64,000 nucleotides of DNA, taken from Clostridiales bacterium (GTDB lineage Bacteria > Bacillota > Clostridia > Oscillospirales > Oscillospiraceae). The notes under the pieces were generated by a model, which saw only the letters and a program-made list of their open reading frames with translations, was not told the DNA's origin and did no database searches. The translations under genes and the position numbers were made by a program. The stretch's first letter is position 1. Each line of letters starts with the position of its first letter. Where the stretch lies: the NCBI GenBank assembly GCA_022775085.1, contig JALFJQ010000016.1, positions 31,290-95,289 on the forward strand, given 5' to 3'. This document shows positions 44,375-53,140 of this stretch, piece by piece.

Positions 44375-45273
44375 TTGGATTCCTCCCCCGTCAGGCTCAG
44401 GAAGATTTCTTCCAGCGATTTCGTATGACGGTTCAGCTCCACCACCCCGGCCTCAACAGACAATCGCCGCACCAACTCTGCCAGCGAATCCTCCCGCATA
44501 GCGGGAAGGCGGAAAGCCCCCGGTTCCCGGTCAGGCTTGGCTAACTTTCCAAGGATGGGCAATGCCTTTTCCGGGCACAGCACCCGTAGGGAAATGTCCC
44601 CCTGACTGTGCTGCCGCAGGGCAGCAAGCTCCCCTTGGAACAGCAGCTGCCCGTGGTTGATGATGCCCACCCAATCCACCATCTGCTCCATTTCGCTGAG
44701 GAGGTGGCTGGAAATCAGCACGGTTGCGCCGCAGCGATTGGGCATATCCCGAATCAGGCTTCGCATTTGCTGAATGCCGGAAGGGTCAAGACCATTGGTA
44801 GGCTCGTCCAGAATCAGCAATTTTGGATTTCCCAGCAGGGCCTGGGCGATGCCCAGCCGCTGGCGCATACCCAGAGAATACTGCTTCACCTGCCGTTTGC
44901 GGCTGTCAGTTAGCTCCACGATTTCCAGCACCCGGTCAATGTCCTTCTTCGGCACATTTTTCAGCTCCGCCACGATTTGCAGATTTTCTTCCCCGGTGAG
45001 GTGCCCGTAGCAGGAGGGAGACTCGATGAGAGAGCCGGTCTGCCGCAGCAGCTCCAGCCGGTTCCGTTCGTTCATCTGCTTTCCCAGAAGATGAATCTCA
45101 CCGCCGCTGGGCTTCACCAGTCCCAGCAGCATTTTCATGGTGGTAGATTTCCCCGCGCCGTTGGGGCCGATGAAGCCGTAGACGCTGCCCTCCGGCACGG
45201 ACAGGGATACCTGATTCACAACCGTACTTGCGCCGTACCGCTTGGTTAATTCTTTAGTTTCAACAATTTGCAT
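44371..45273 (-). CDS. ABC transporter ATP-binding protein, lantibiotic-immunity class
   Basis: A 300-residue ATPase: Walker A GPNGAGKSTTMK (about residue 38), Q-loop, signature YSLGMRQRLGIA in place of LSGGQ, Walker B LLILDEPTNGLDP, and a C-terminal tail after residue 220. The variant signature is usual for BcrA/SpaF-type peptide-resistance exporters. The ATG at 45273 follows AAAGGAG; the frame runs further upstream through the promoter region and is not translated there. A response regulator is divergent 150 bases away. Confidence 0.9.
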   Translation of the reverse strand: MQIVETKELTKRYGASTVVNQVSLSVPEGSVYGFIGPNGAGKSTTMKMLLGLVKPSGGEIHLLGKQMNERNRLELLRQTGSLIESPSCYGHLTGEENLQIVAELKNVPKKDIDRVLEIVELTDSRKRQVKQYSLGMRQRLGIAQALLGNPKLLILDEPTNGLDPSGIQQMRSLIRDMPNRCGATVLISSHLLSEMEQMVDWVGIINHGQLLFQGELAALRQHSQGDISLRVLCPEKALPILGKLAKPDREPGAFRLPAMREDSLAELVRRLSVEAGVVELNRHTKSLEEIFLSLTGEESK

Positions 45274-45339
45274 TGCGTTGCTCCTTTCCTTGTGCTGGAA
45301 ACAGCATACATCCGCTACCTTATGACACCCTGTTTTCTC

Positions 45340-45400
45340 CCTTAAATTTGCCTTAATTTTTCGGGTGAAATCTGGAAAAAGCACCTTCTGCCCGGTATAA
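45340..45400. promoter_or_regulatory. Divergent control region with 11-bp-spaced direct repeats
   Basis: CCTTAA occurs at 45340-45345 and 45351-45356, exactly one helical turn apart, near the expected -35 of the minus-strand ABC operon. TATAAT (45395-45400) is the -10 of the plus-strand regulator gene. Tandem short repeats at 11-bp spacing are typical for OmpR-family regulators such as SpaR/NisR. Binding is inferred. Confidence 0.5.
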
Positions 45401-45423
45401 TGAGCGCAAAGGAAGGTGACGCT

Positions 45424-46134
45424 ATGCAGACCATACAGGATGCGAACATCCTCATTGTGGACGACAGCCGGGAGCTGCGTAATCTGCTGATAGAAGAATT
45501 GGGCAGTGCGGGATACCATCATTTGAAATGCGCCGACAGTGTCAAAACTGCCCGGCAGGCAATCGGGGAAGATATGCCGGAGCTGGTGATTCTGGACATC
45601 AATCTGCCGGACGGGGACGGCTTTTCCCTGTTCCGGGAGATTCGCGCCCATTCTGATGTACCCATTCTGTTCCTGTCCGCCCGGGACGCAGACAGCGACC
45701 GGCTGTTCGGTCTGGGACTGGGGGCGGACGACTACATGACCAAACCCTTCCTAATGCAGGAGCTTCTGCTGCGGGTATCCGGGATTCTCCGGCGATTTTA
45801 CCGGGGACAGTTACAGAGGGAGACTGTTCTCCATCTGGGAGAACGCACTGTGGATTTTGGAGACGCCACCGTCACCACCCCGGCTGGCACTGTTTCCCTG
45901 ACGGCAACAGAGCGAACCATTCTGCAAAAGCTGCTGGACAACCGGGGGCGCATTGTCACCTATGATGCCCTGTGCGAGGCGGTGTGGGGCGGCGATTACT
46001 ACGGCTATGAAAATAGCCTGAATGTCCACATCCGGCACCTTCGGGAAAAGGTGGAGGCCCAGCCCTCCCGGCCCAGGTGGATTCTCACCGCCCGGGGACT
46101 GGGCTACCGGCTTGCTAAGGAGGGATCCCAATGA
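45424..46134 (+). CDS. OmpR-family response regulator
   Basis: A 236-residue regulator: receiver domain with phospho-acceptor Asp58 in LVILDINLPDGDG and ADDYMTKPF, then a winged helix (TATERTILQKLLDN, NVHIRHLREKVE). GGAAGG lies 8 bases before the ATG at 45424; an earlier ATG falls within the -10 box. It overlaps the kinase by 4 bp and is divergent from the immunity transporter, its probable target. Confidence 0.94.
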   Translation: MQTIQDANILIVDDSRELRNLLIEELGSAGYHHLKCADSVKTARQAIGEDMPELVILDINLPDGDGFSLFREIRAHSDVPILFLSARDADSDRLFGLGLGADDYMTKPFLMQELLLRVSGILRRFYRGQLQRETVLHLGERTVDFGDATVTTPAGTVSLTATERTILQKLLDNRGRIVTYDALCEAVWGGDYYGYENSLNVHIRHLREKVEAQPSRPRWILTARGLGYRLAKEGSQ

Positions 46135-47483
46135 GAACCATCTCCCGATTGATCCGCCGGTATATTCTTGCGGCATTCGCCATTGTTCTGCTGGTGCTGA
46201 TGGTCAATGGTATCTTGCTTGCCGGCATTGTGTTTCGCTATGGATCGAAGCGTATTCAGGAGGGATTCTTCCCTGTGGGGAAATTCGCGGAGTCTTTTAC
46301 CCGGACGGAAGATGGCTATGCCCCGTCTGCGGATTACGATTGGAAGCCCCATTTTGCATGGGCAATGCTGCTCAGTGACAGTGGAGAAATCCTGTGGTCG
46401 GAGGATTTGCCGGAGGAGCTGAACCACCCCTATACCGTCCCCGAGGTTGCCGCCTTTTCCCGGTGGTATCTGAAAGACTACCCGGTGATGGTCTACCGCA
46501 ACAACTTTGGGCTTCTGGTGGCGGGCAAGCCCATCGGCAGCATGACCCGGTTCGATTTTTACATGGACAACGATATTCTGTACGCCCTTCTGTCCACCTT
46601 TGGCCCACTGCTTTTGCTGGATTTGGGGCTGGTACTGATCATTTGCCTGCTTTTGGGCTGGCGGGGCGCAAAGCCGCTGCGGGCGCTGGCGGAGGGCATC
46701 GGGCTTCTGGCGGAAGGAAAAGAAGTCTATCTGAAGGAATCCGGGGCCACGGCGGAGCTGGCGGAAAAACTGAACCAGACCAGCCGCCACCTTCAGCAGC
46801 AGAACGAGCTGATCGCCCGCCGGGACATGACCCGGTCCAACTGGATTGCCGGGGTCTCCCACGACATCCGCACCCCGCTGGCGCTGATTATGGGAAACGC
46901 AGAGCAGCTTTCCCGGCAATTCCCGCCCCAGTCGGAACCACGAAAAAGGGCGGACGCCATCTGCACCCAGAGCAAAAAAATAAAGGCCCTCATTGAGGAC
47001 CTGAATCTGACCTTCAAGCTGCAATACAACGCCCAACCCCTGCGGAAAGCACCAATCCAAATGGGGGCATGGCTTCGCCGGTGCGTCGCGGATTTCTGCG
47101 ATCCATTGGAAGAAACCCACAGCGTTGACCTCCTGATCCGGGAACCGGCAGGACAGACAACGCTGGAAGCAGACGAAGAATTGTTGACAAGAGCCGTGGA
47201 TAACCTCCTGAACAACAGCGTCCGGCACAATCCCTCCGGCTGTGATATTACGGTACTGGCAGGAATCACGGACGAACAATTCATGTTGGAAGTCCGGGAC
47301 AACGGCACTGGCTACCCGGAAGCAGTTCTGCGAAACCTATCCGATACCTGCACCGACCCAAACGCGCCCCACATTCTGGGGCTGCATCTGGTGGGGCAGA
47401 TTGTCGCGGCCCATGGGGGAGAGGTATCCTTTCGCAATGACAGCGGTGCAGTTGCCGTACTTCAGCTTCCGATTGTTCCATAA
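46131..47483 (+). CDS. Sensor histidine kinase of the immunity module
   Basis: A 450-residue kinase: TM1 about 12-35, an outside domain of about 110 residues, TM2 about 152-175, a HAMP-like linker, HisKA with the phospho-His244 in GVSHDIRTPL, and HATPase with NNSVRHNPSG and VRDNGTGYP, ending in a shortened G2 region (GLHLVGQIVAAHGG). The design matches SpaK/NisK-like sensors in outline. Its 3' end overlaps the opposing permease frame by 22 bp, which is probably due to a frameshift in that gene. Confidence 0.92.
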   Translation: MRTISRLIRRYILAAFAIVLLVLMVNGILLAGIVFRYGSKRIQEGFFPVGKFAESFTRTEDGYAPSADYDWKPHFAWAMLLSDSGEILWSEDLPEELNHPYTVPEVAAFSRWYLKDYPVMVYRNNFGLLVAGKPIGSMTRFDFYMDNDILYALLSTFGPLLLLDLGLVLIICLLLGWRGAKPLRALAEGIGLLAEGKEVYLKESGATAELAEKLNQTSRHLQQQNELIARRDMTRSNWIAGVSHDIRTPLALIMGNAEQLSRQFPPQSEPRKRADAICTQSKKIKALIEDLNLTFKLQYNAQPLRKAPIQMGAWLRRCVADFCDPLEETHSVDLLIREPAGQTTLEADEELLTRAVDNLLNNSVRHNPSGCDITVLAGITDEQFMLEVRDNGTGYPEAVLRNLSDTCTDPNAPHILGLHLVGQIVAAHGGEVSFRNDSGAVAVLQLPIVP

Positions 47484-49849
47484 TGCTTCTGCCGCAGGAG
47501 GGTTCCTGCGGCAGATTGCTTACAATTCATTGATGGTTTCGGTAATTGCCATACCGTTGATTCGTTTGACTGTGTACGGACGGCAATGTAAACAGAAACC
47601 ACTGTGATACCGAAACAAATGGTGAGACACGCCCAGGGGATCGGGGGTTCGATGCCGAAATAGTGGGTGATCATCAGGGTATACAGGAACCGATACAGGG
47701 GAAGTCCGGCAGCGCCCCCCGCAATCAGACCAATGACCCCATAGGTTGCGGCTTCAGCGGTAATCATGCGCGTAATCTGCCCATCGTCCATGCCCACTGC
47801 ACGCATAATGCCGTACCGCTTTTTCCTGGCGGATACGCTGAGAGAAATGCTGTTGACGATGTTTAAGACAGTAATCAGGGCGATCACAGCCAGAAACGCA
47901 TAGACAAAGAGGGTAAATGCCCAATAGGTGCTGTTTACCATCTCCTTGCTCTCTCTGCGATCAGAAAACTGGATGTCCACACCCTGTGCGTCCACCAGAG
48001 ATCGCAGCCCCGCCACATCCGCATCGGATGCCTTTTTCAAAAGCTGAATATCGATGACCTTGTAGGTCTGCTCCGGGGTCAGCTTTTGGAAGGTTTCTTC
48101 TGTACAAATGATCGTAGGGCTGTCACTGGTGTCAAAGGGACTGTCATTCAGAACACCGGACACCGTCAGTTCCGTCCCATCCAGCTGAATGGTATCGCCC
48201 ACTTTCAGGGAGTTGCTTTTGTCAAAAACCGACAGGACATGGAAGGCACCGTCATCGCTGTTCTTTGGAAGAGCACCGTCTACCAAATCTGCCTTTGCCC
48301 AACGAAACTGAGTTTCATCGTAGGAAATGAGATCTATATGCCCCTGTTTTCCCTCATAGACGGCGGGAAGGAACTGATGCATCCGACCAAAGGCACGCTT
48401 CACCCCGGGAAGGCTTTGCAGCTGCGCCGGAAGATTTTGGGAAAGTCCGTCTTCCTCGGCTGCACAGTAAAGAGAAATATCTGGGGTATAGGGTTTCAGG
48501 GAATTCAGGGCGGTACCAATCCAACCCAGTAGCACGGAAAAACAGAGAAACAGGATGATACTCAGCGCAAAAGAGCCGGTCATCAGAATCAGGCTTTTCT
48601 TGGAGCTGACCGCATGGGAAATGCCCAGGGAAAGCTCTACTTTTCCCAGCTTTCCCAGATTGGCAGACACCTTTCCGGCGGGTTTTCTGTCGGTATTTCC
48701 AGATACTGCCGCAATGGGAGAGACTTTGGAAGCCTTATTGGCAGGGGAAGCCGAGGCGATCCACACGGTGACAAATCCGTTGATGCTGCCGAACAGGATT
48801 CCCATGGGGCTTAACTGCCATAATGGCAGTGCCATAAACTCGCCGCCTACCCAGATATGCAAAATCAAACACAGCATCCAGGTAGCAGCGGTGCCCAGCG
48901 CAGCACCTGCCGGAATGGCGGTTTTACACCAGTTCAGGGCTTCCAGCCGAACCAGCTGCATAACCTGCCGCTTGCTTGCCCCCAGGCAGCGCAGCATCCC
49001 ATAAAAGCTGGTGCGCTGCAAGACGCTGCTGTTGAGGCTGGCGGCAATCATAAAGATACCGGCAAGCAAAACCATGACCGCCAGCACAGCGGCAACCATG
49101 TAAAGCCCCAGAATGTAGCTGTTATCGCTGCTCAGGCTCATGGCGAGGATGTAGGCATTTTCTCCCACACTGCTGTCCGGCAGCTGATACTGCTCTTTGA
49201 TTTCCGAAATTGCTTTTCTAAGATTGGTGTGGTTCTTGAATTGCAGATAGTATTGGAGGTCTTCCGCCTCCTGCTTCCCAATATCCCGGAAGGTTTTCAG
49301 ATTCACAAACAGCGCCACCGCGTCATACTCTGATGCAACTGCGGTAGCCTGATTGAATCCGATGATTTTCAGTACTTTGGTGCTGCCGTTCGGCAGTTCC
49401 AAGGTCAAATTGTCTCCGATGGACACATCCATGATAGCCGTTATGTTTTCGGAAACCATGACTTCGCCGTCAGAAGGATAGGTTCCCTCGGAAAACCCAG
49501 GCAGCATTTTCGCAAGGTCTTTCTCTGCGCCGCAGATTGCGGCTGGCTTGCCGGATACGAAGTAATCCTGATCCAAACGACCGTTGAGATTCCCGAAGGG
49601 AGAGAAAGCAGCAACATCGTCTCTGGCGGAAATCGCCTGTGCCGTTTCCGGAGAGATTCCGCTCAGCAGCAGATGCCAGCTGCCATCTTTTTGCAGGCGA
49701 TTGCTGGTTTCCATACGGATTGCCATATCCGCCATGCTGAACACCGCCGTCACCAGAAATACGGAAATCACAATACACAGGATGGTCATCCGGTTCTGCC
49801 GCCTGCGCACCTTTGCGGAAATGGGAATCAGGCTTAAATAGCTTTTCAT
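47462..49849 (-). CDS. FtsX-type ABC permease of a Bce-like module, probable 3' frameshift
   Basis: A 795-residue frame with TM1 at about 25-45, a large outside domain, an FtsX domain near 250-370, a second outside domain and another FtsX block near 660-770. It overlaps the ATPase gene by 4 bp. The last part reads [17 protein letters not shown], unlike the family, while the neighbouring frame reads [18 protein letters not shown] and stops at 47520, a normal ending. One base lost near 47577-47583 would explain this. The shifted frame runs through a hairpin into the opposing kinase gene. Confidence 0.88.
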   Translation of the reverse strand: MKSYLSLIPISAKVRRRQNRMTILCIVISVFLVTAVFSMADMAIRMETSNRLQKDGSWHLLLSGISPETAQAISARDDVAAFSPFGNLNGRLDQDYFVSGKPAAICGAEKDLAKMLPGFSEGTYPSDGEVMVSENITAIMDVSIGDNLTLELPNGSTKVLKIIGFNQATAVASEYDAVALFVNLKTFRDIGKQEAEDLQYYLQFKNHTNLRKAISEIKEQYQLPDSSVGENAYILAMSLSSDNSYILGLYMVAAVLAVMVLLAGIFMIAASLNSSVLQRTSFYGMLRCLGASKRQVMQLVRLEALNWCKTAIPAGAALGTAATWMLCLILHIWVGGEFMALPLWQLSPMGILFGSINGFVTVWIASASPANKASKVSPIAAVSGNTDRKPAGKVSANLGKLGKVELSLGISHAVSSKKSLILMTGSFALSIILFLCFSVLLGWIGTALNSLKPYTPDISLYCAAEEDGLSQNLPAQLQSLPGVKRAFGRMHQFLPAVYEGKQGHIDLISYDETQFRWAKADLVDGALPKNSDDGAFHVLSVFDKSNSLKVGDTIQLDGTELTVSGVLNDSPFDTSDSPTIICTEETFQKLTPEQTYKVIDIQLLKKASDADVAGLRSLVDAQGVDIQFSDRRESKEMVNSTYWAFTLFVYAFLAVIALITVLNIVNSISLSVSARKKRYGIMRAVGMDDGQITRMITAEAATYGVIGLIAGGAAGLPLYRFLYTLMITHYFGIEPPIPWACLTICFGITVVSVYIAVRTQSNESTVWQLPKPSMNCKQSAAGTLLRQKHYGTIGS

Positions 49850-50529
49850 TCCCGGCACCTCCCGAAATCCGTGAGGACGCCGTCGGAGACCTGTAACACT
49901 CTGTCCGCAGTCTGGGCGATACTTCGGTTGTGGGTAATCATAATGATGGTCTGCTCGTATTTTTTCGATGCCTCTTTCAGCAGGGCAATGACCTCGCTGC
50001 TGTTTCGGCTGTCCAGATTGCCGGTGGGCTCGTCGGCAAGAATCAGGGAAGGACGGGTAATCAGCGCACGACCAATGGCGACCCGCTGCTGCTGACCGCC
50101 GGAAAGCTGGTTTGGCAGGTGGTTCCGCCGCTCCTTCAGACTCAGAACGGTAAGCAATTCTTCCAGATATTTTTTATCGGGCTTCTGGTAGTCCAGCAGC
50201 ATGGGAAAGATGATATTCTGCTCCACGGTTAGCTCCGGCACAAGGTTAAACGCCTGAAAGATGAAGCCGATATTCCGGCGGCGGAATACGGTGAGCTTTC
50301 GGTCATTCATGGCAAAAATCTCCTTGCCGTCGATGATTACCTTGCCGGATGTGGGGGTGTCCAGTGCGCCGATCATGTTGAGAAGCGTACTCTTGCCGGA
50401 GCCGGATTCGCCAACCACCGCCACAAATTCGCCCTTGGGTACGCAGAAGCTGACATCTTTCAGGGCGTGCACCGCCGTCTCGCCGCTGCCGTAGGTTTTG
50501 GAAAGGGACCGGACTTCCAATAAATCCAT
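49846..50529 (-). CDS. ABC transporter ATP-binding protein, Bce/LolD class
   Basis: A 227-residue ATPase: Walker [15 protein letters not shown] (about residue 37), signature [15 protein letters not shown], Walker [14 protein letters not shown]. This class pairs with FtsX-like permeases in peptide sensing and detoxification. It sits between the kinase gene and the permease on one strand. A 7-4-7 inverted repeat and a -10 lie upstream, so it can be transcribed apart from the regulator genes. Confidence 0.94.
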   Translation of the reverse strand: MDLLEVRSLSKTYGSGETAVHALKDVSFCVPKGEFVAVVGESGSGKSTLLNMIGALDTPTSGKVIIDGKEIFAMNDRKLTVFRRRNIGFIFQAFNLVPELTVEQNIIFPMLLDYQKPDKKYLEELLTVLSLKERRNHLPNQLSGGQQQRVAIGRALITRPSLILADEPTGNLDSRNSSEVIALLKEASKKYEQTIIMITHNRSIAQTADRVLQVSDGVLTDFGRCRE

Positions 50530-50565
50530 GTATAAGCACCTCTTTCTGAATTGGATTGTACCGAA

Positions 50566-50620
50566 AGTATACCATCCGTTCCCTACGTTAACATTACAGG
50601 AATCCTACAATTCTGTAGGA
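50566..50620 (-). promoter_or_regulatory. Bce-type promoter: TCCTACA-ATTC-TGTAGGA inverted repeat
   Basis: The perfect 7-4-7 inverted repeat spans 50603-50620, overlapping the kinase stop. TATACT (50571-50566 on the minus strand) is the -10, with a poor -35. BceR-like regulators bind 7-4-7 repeats of ACA-N4-TGT type above weak -35 boxes, as here. Confidence 0.65.
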
Positions 50621-51642
50621 ATTCGGAAGCTGATTGTGAAGGTAGTTCCCATTCCCAAATCGCTGTCCACGGTGATGGTGCCGTTATGGGCTTCGATAAT
50701 GGCTTTCGCCAGAGGCAGACCCAGCCCGATGCCCTGAGTGTCCTGAGAAAAGCGGCTGCGGTAAAACCGCTTGAAAATATGGTGCAGATCCTCCGGATGG
50801 ATTCCGCTGCCGTTGTCCTTGACGAGAATCTGAATCGCAGACGGCAGTTTCCGCCATTCCATCTGGATACAGCCGCCTTTGTCCGTATGGTCGAGGGCGT
50901 TTTTTACAAGGTTGTCCATGGCTTCCAGCATCCAATCCCGGTCACAGGAAAGCCAGATGTTATCCGCCCCGGACAAAACGATTTCCTTTTGCTCCTGCTT
51001 TGCACGATAGGCAAAATGCAGTTCCACATCCCGCAGCAGTTCTGCAACATTTTCGGGATGCTTTTCAATGACGATAGAGCCGGCATCCAGCTTTGTAAGC
51101 TTCAGCAGACTTTGCACCAGCGTCTCAATCCGGTCCAGCTCCTGTTCGGAAAGCTGCGCAAATTCCTGAATGGCGGGGTTCTCCTCCGCTTCTCCTTGCA
51201 GCAGACCGTTATAAATGTTCAGGGCGGCAAGGGGCGTTTTTAGTTGATGGGAAATGTCGGATATGGTGTTTTTCAGAAATTCCTTTTCCCGGTTTTCGTT
51301 AGCGGCATGGGCGTTTAACACCGCCGCCAGGGTGTTGACGCAGTGAAAGAGGTGGTAAAGTTCTCCTTCCTCATCGCAGTCAATCCGGGAGTCCGTGTTT
51401 CCGTCAAGAAACGAGAGAATCTGCGCTGCCGCCTGTTCCAGAACTTTGTTCCGCCTGCGAAAATACCACAGACAAATCCCAAGCACCCCGCCGGATGCCA
51501 GCAGGAAAAGCAGAAGCAGCGGAAGGGAGAACACTCCAAACTGCACCCAGGCCGCCAACTGGGACAGCAGGAGGAACGCAGTCATCACACAGGCAATCCC
51601 GAGGAAAAAGCCCTTGATATCCTTGTCAGCCAATAGCTTCAT
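50605..51642 (-). CDS. Bce-like sensor histidine kinase
   Basis: A 345-residue kinase with two adjacent membrane helices (about 10-30 and 37-58) and almost no outside loop, the intramembrane-sensing design in which an FtsX permease senses the peptide. HisKA has His132 in ISHQLKTPLAAL; HATPase shows NLVKNALDHTDKGG, DNGSGIHPEDL and GIGLGLPLAKAI. The ATG at 51642 follows GAGGTGG. It starts 8 bases after the regulator stop. Confidence 0.93.
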   Translation of the reverse strand: MKLLADKDIKGFFLGIACVMTAFLLLSQLAAWVQFGVFSLPLLLLFLLASGGVLGICLWYFRRRNKVLEQAAAQILSFLDGNTDSRIDCDEEGELYHLFHCVNTLAAVLNAHAANENREKEFLKNTISDISHQLKTPLAALNIYNGLLQGEAEENPAIQEFAQLSEQELDRIETLVQSLLKLTKLDAGSIVIEKHPENVAELLRDVELHFAYRAKQEQKEIVLSGADNIWLSCDRDWMLEAMDNLVKNALDHTDKGGCIQMEWRKLPSAIQILVKDNGSGIHPEDLHHIFKRFYRSRFSQDTQGIGLGLPLAKAIIEAHNGTITVDSDLGMGTTFTISFRIPTEL

Positions 51643-51650
51643 AGTCCACC

Positions 51651-52337
51651 TCAGAAAATTACATTCCACTTGTAGCCCATGCCTCGGACGGTCAGGAGCA
51701 TCTGGGGCTGGCTGGGGTTATCCTCCACCTTGATGCGCAGGCGGCGGATGTAAACGGTGAGGGTGCTGCCGTCAATGAAGTTCCCCTCGCAGTCCCACAG
51801 CTTTTCCAGAATCTGCTCCTTGGAAAGCACCGCGTTGGGGTTGCGCATAAACAGGCACAGGAGCTTGTATTCCCCTGCGCTGAGATCCAGCAATTCCCCG
51901 TTTTTGTACGCCTGCCCTTGGAGAAGCTGAACGGTGATTCCGTTGGATTCCAGCACCGTATCTGCCGCGCCGAAATCCTTGGCTCGCCGCAGCAGGGCGT
52001 TCATCCGGGAGATCAGCACCCCCAGCTTGAAGGGCTTGGTGATGTAATCATCCCCGCCCATGTCCAGCCCCATGATAATGCTGGTTTCCTCGTCGGAGGC
52101 GGTCAGAAAAATGATGGGCACCTTGGAGGTTTGCCGCACCCTTTCGCAGAAGCTGAAGCCGGTGCCGTCCGGCAGGGACACATCCAAAACCAGCAAATCA
52201 TAGTTCCCAACCACCCAAAAGGCCTCCGCCTCCCGAAGGGTTCTGGCAATATCCGTTTGAAATCCCTGCTTTTTGAAGGCAAAGGATAATCCATTTACCA
52301 AACTCAAATCATCTTCCAGCAATAAGATCCTCTTCAT
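51651..52337 (-). CDS. Bce-like OmpR-family response regulator
   Basis: A 228-residue regulator: ILLLEDDLSLVNGL, phospho-Asp52 in LLVLDVSLPDGTG, GGDDYITKPF, and a winged helix with STLTVYIRRLRIKVED. It is the first gene of regulator-kinase-ATPase-permease. The ATG at 52337 follows AAAGGGAA. A TATAAT on the minus strand (52381-52376) may be its -10. Confidence 0.94.
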   Translation of the reverse strand: MKRILLLEDDLSLVNGLSFAFKKQGFQTDIARTLREAEAFWVVGNYDLLVLDVSLPDGTGFSFCERVRQTSKVPIIFLTASDEETSIIMGLDMGGDDYITKPFKLGVLISRMNALLRRAKDFGAADTVLESNGITVQLLQGQAYKNGELLDLSAGEYKLLCLFMRNPNAVLSKEQILEKLWDCEGNFIDGSTLTVYIRRLRIKVEDNPSQPQMLLTVRGMGYKWNVIF

Positions 52338-52513
52338 GTTGTTCCCTTTCTCCATCCGTTGATTGGCTTTTTTTCATTATATTTCGGAAGTGGGCGGAAA
52401 ACAAGCCTGTTGTCAAAAGAAGGGCAGTGTTCTTAAGCGATTCATGAGAATCGCGCAGCCGCAGCCCAAAGGGCTGCGTTCATCAGGGCTTGGGGCATCG
52501 CCTCAACAAGCAG

Positions 52514-52553
52514 AAAAACCATCTGTTCCGCAGACGCGGAATGGATGGTTTTT
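52514..52553 (+). terminator. Hairpin with T tail
   Basis: AAAAACCATC...GATGGTTTTT with an inner GTTCCGC/GCGGAAT stem. It works as a terminator in either direction; no gene ends right beside it. Confidence 0.55.
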
Positions 52554-52570
52554 CGCATTTGTATATACAG

Positions 52571-52626
52571 ATGCATTGCTTGCGGCTATTATACCAAATT
52601 TGGTATAAAATTAGCAAGCAATGCAT
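52571..52626. repeat. Nested palindrome: 13-bp arms around a 16-bp perfect palindrome
   Basis: Outer arms ATGCATTGCTTGC (52571-52583) and GCAAGCAATGCAT (52614-52626) enclose ATACCAAATTTGGTAT (52591-52606). The minus strand of the centre gives GGTATAATAG, a possible -10. GCAAGCAATGC appears again at 52660. The surrounding gap 52338-53077 has no credible gene; it also holds a GCAGCAGA/TCTGCTGC terminator at 52951-52976. Confidence 0.65.
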
Positions 52627-52950
52627 ATGTGGCCACAAACCTTGCTGCGACAAAAGTCGCGCAAGCAATGCTTATGGCGCGCCATATGCGAAAAGCGCTC
52701 ATCTCCGCCCCGGCAGATTTGAGCGTTTCCTGCTTGTTGGGAAATCTCCCAAGCCCTTTGAATCACAAGTTCCTTGTGAGCTGCGCACCCTGCGGGCGCT
52801 TTATTTCTGATTGAAAATATATGGTGTGGCATTGCCGGGTACAGGAGCCTTTCATATGCTAGGTAGAGTTTTTGAAACATTAGGGCAATGAACTTGATTT
52901 TTATGATTAGGAGTTTACAATATTTTTGTAAGGATTGATGATCTTTTTTG

Positions 52951-52976
52951 GCAGCAGAGTGATTCTGCTGCTTTTT
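52951..52976 (+). terminator. Terminator-like hairpin left of the recombinase element
   Basis: GCAGCAGA and TCTGCTGC pair across GTGAT and are followed by TTTTTAA. It may insulate the mobile genes from upstream transcription. Confidence 0.6.
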
Positions 52977-53077
52977 AATGTTGGCACTCCGGTTACATTT
53001 CCGGATGGTCATAAATCTTTTGAAAAGGAAGTGGTTATCGATGAAACGAAAAGAAACAGGAAAGGGGTGGTGTTCAG

Positions 53078-53140
53078 ATGCGAGATAAACAAGATTCCCT
53101 AAAAATTGCGTGGGAGGCTGAGCATGACAAAATCACTTGA
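53078..53140 (+). CDS. 20-codon frame leading into the first recombinase
   Basis: MRDKQDSLKIAWEAEHDKIT has AAAGGGG upstream and overlaps the recombinase start by 17 bases. It could be a leader peptide coupling translation or the tail of a lost gene. Evidence is limited to the RBS and overlap. Confidence 0.35.
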   Translation: MRDKQDSLKIAWEAEHDKIT

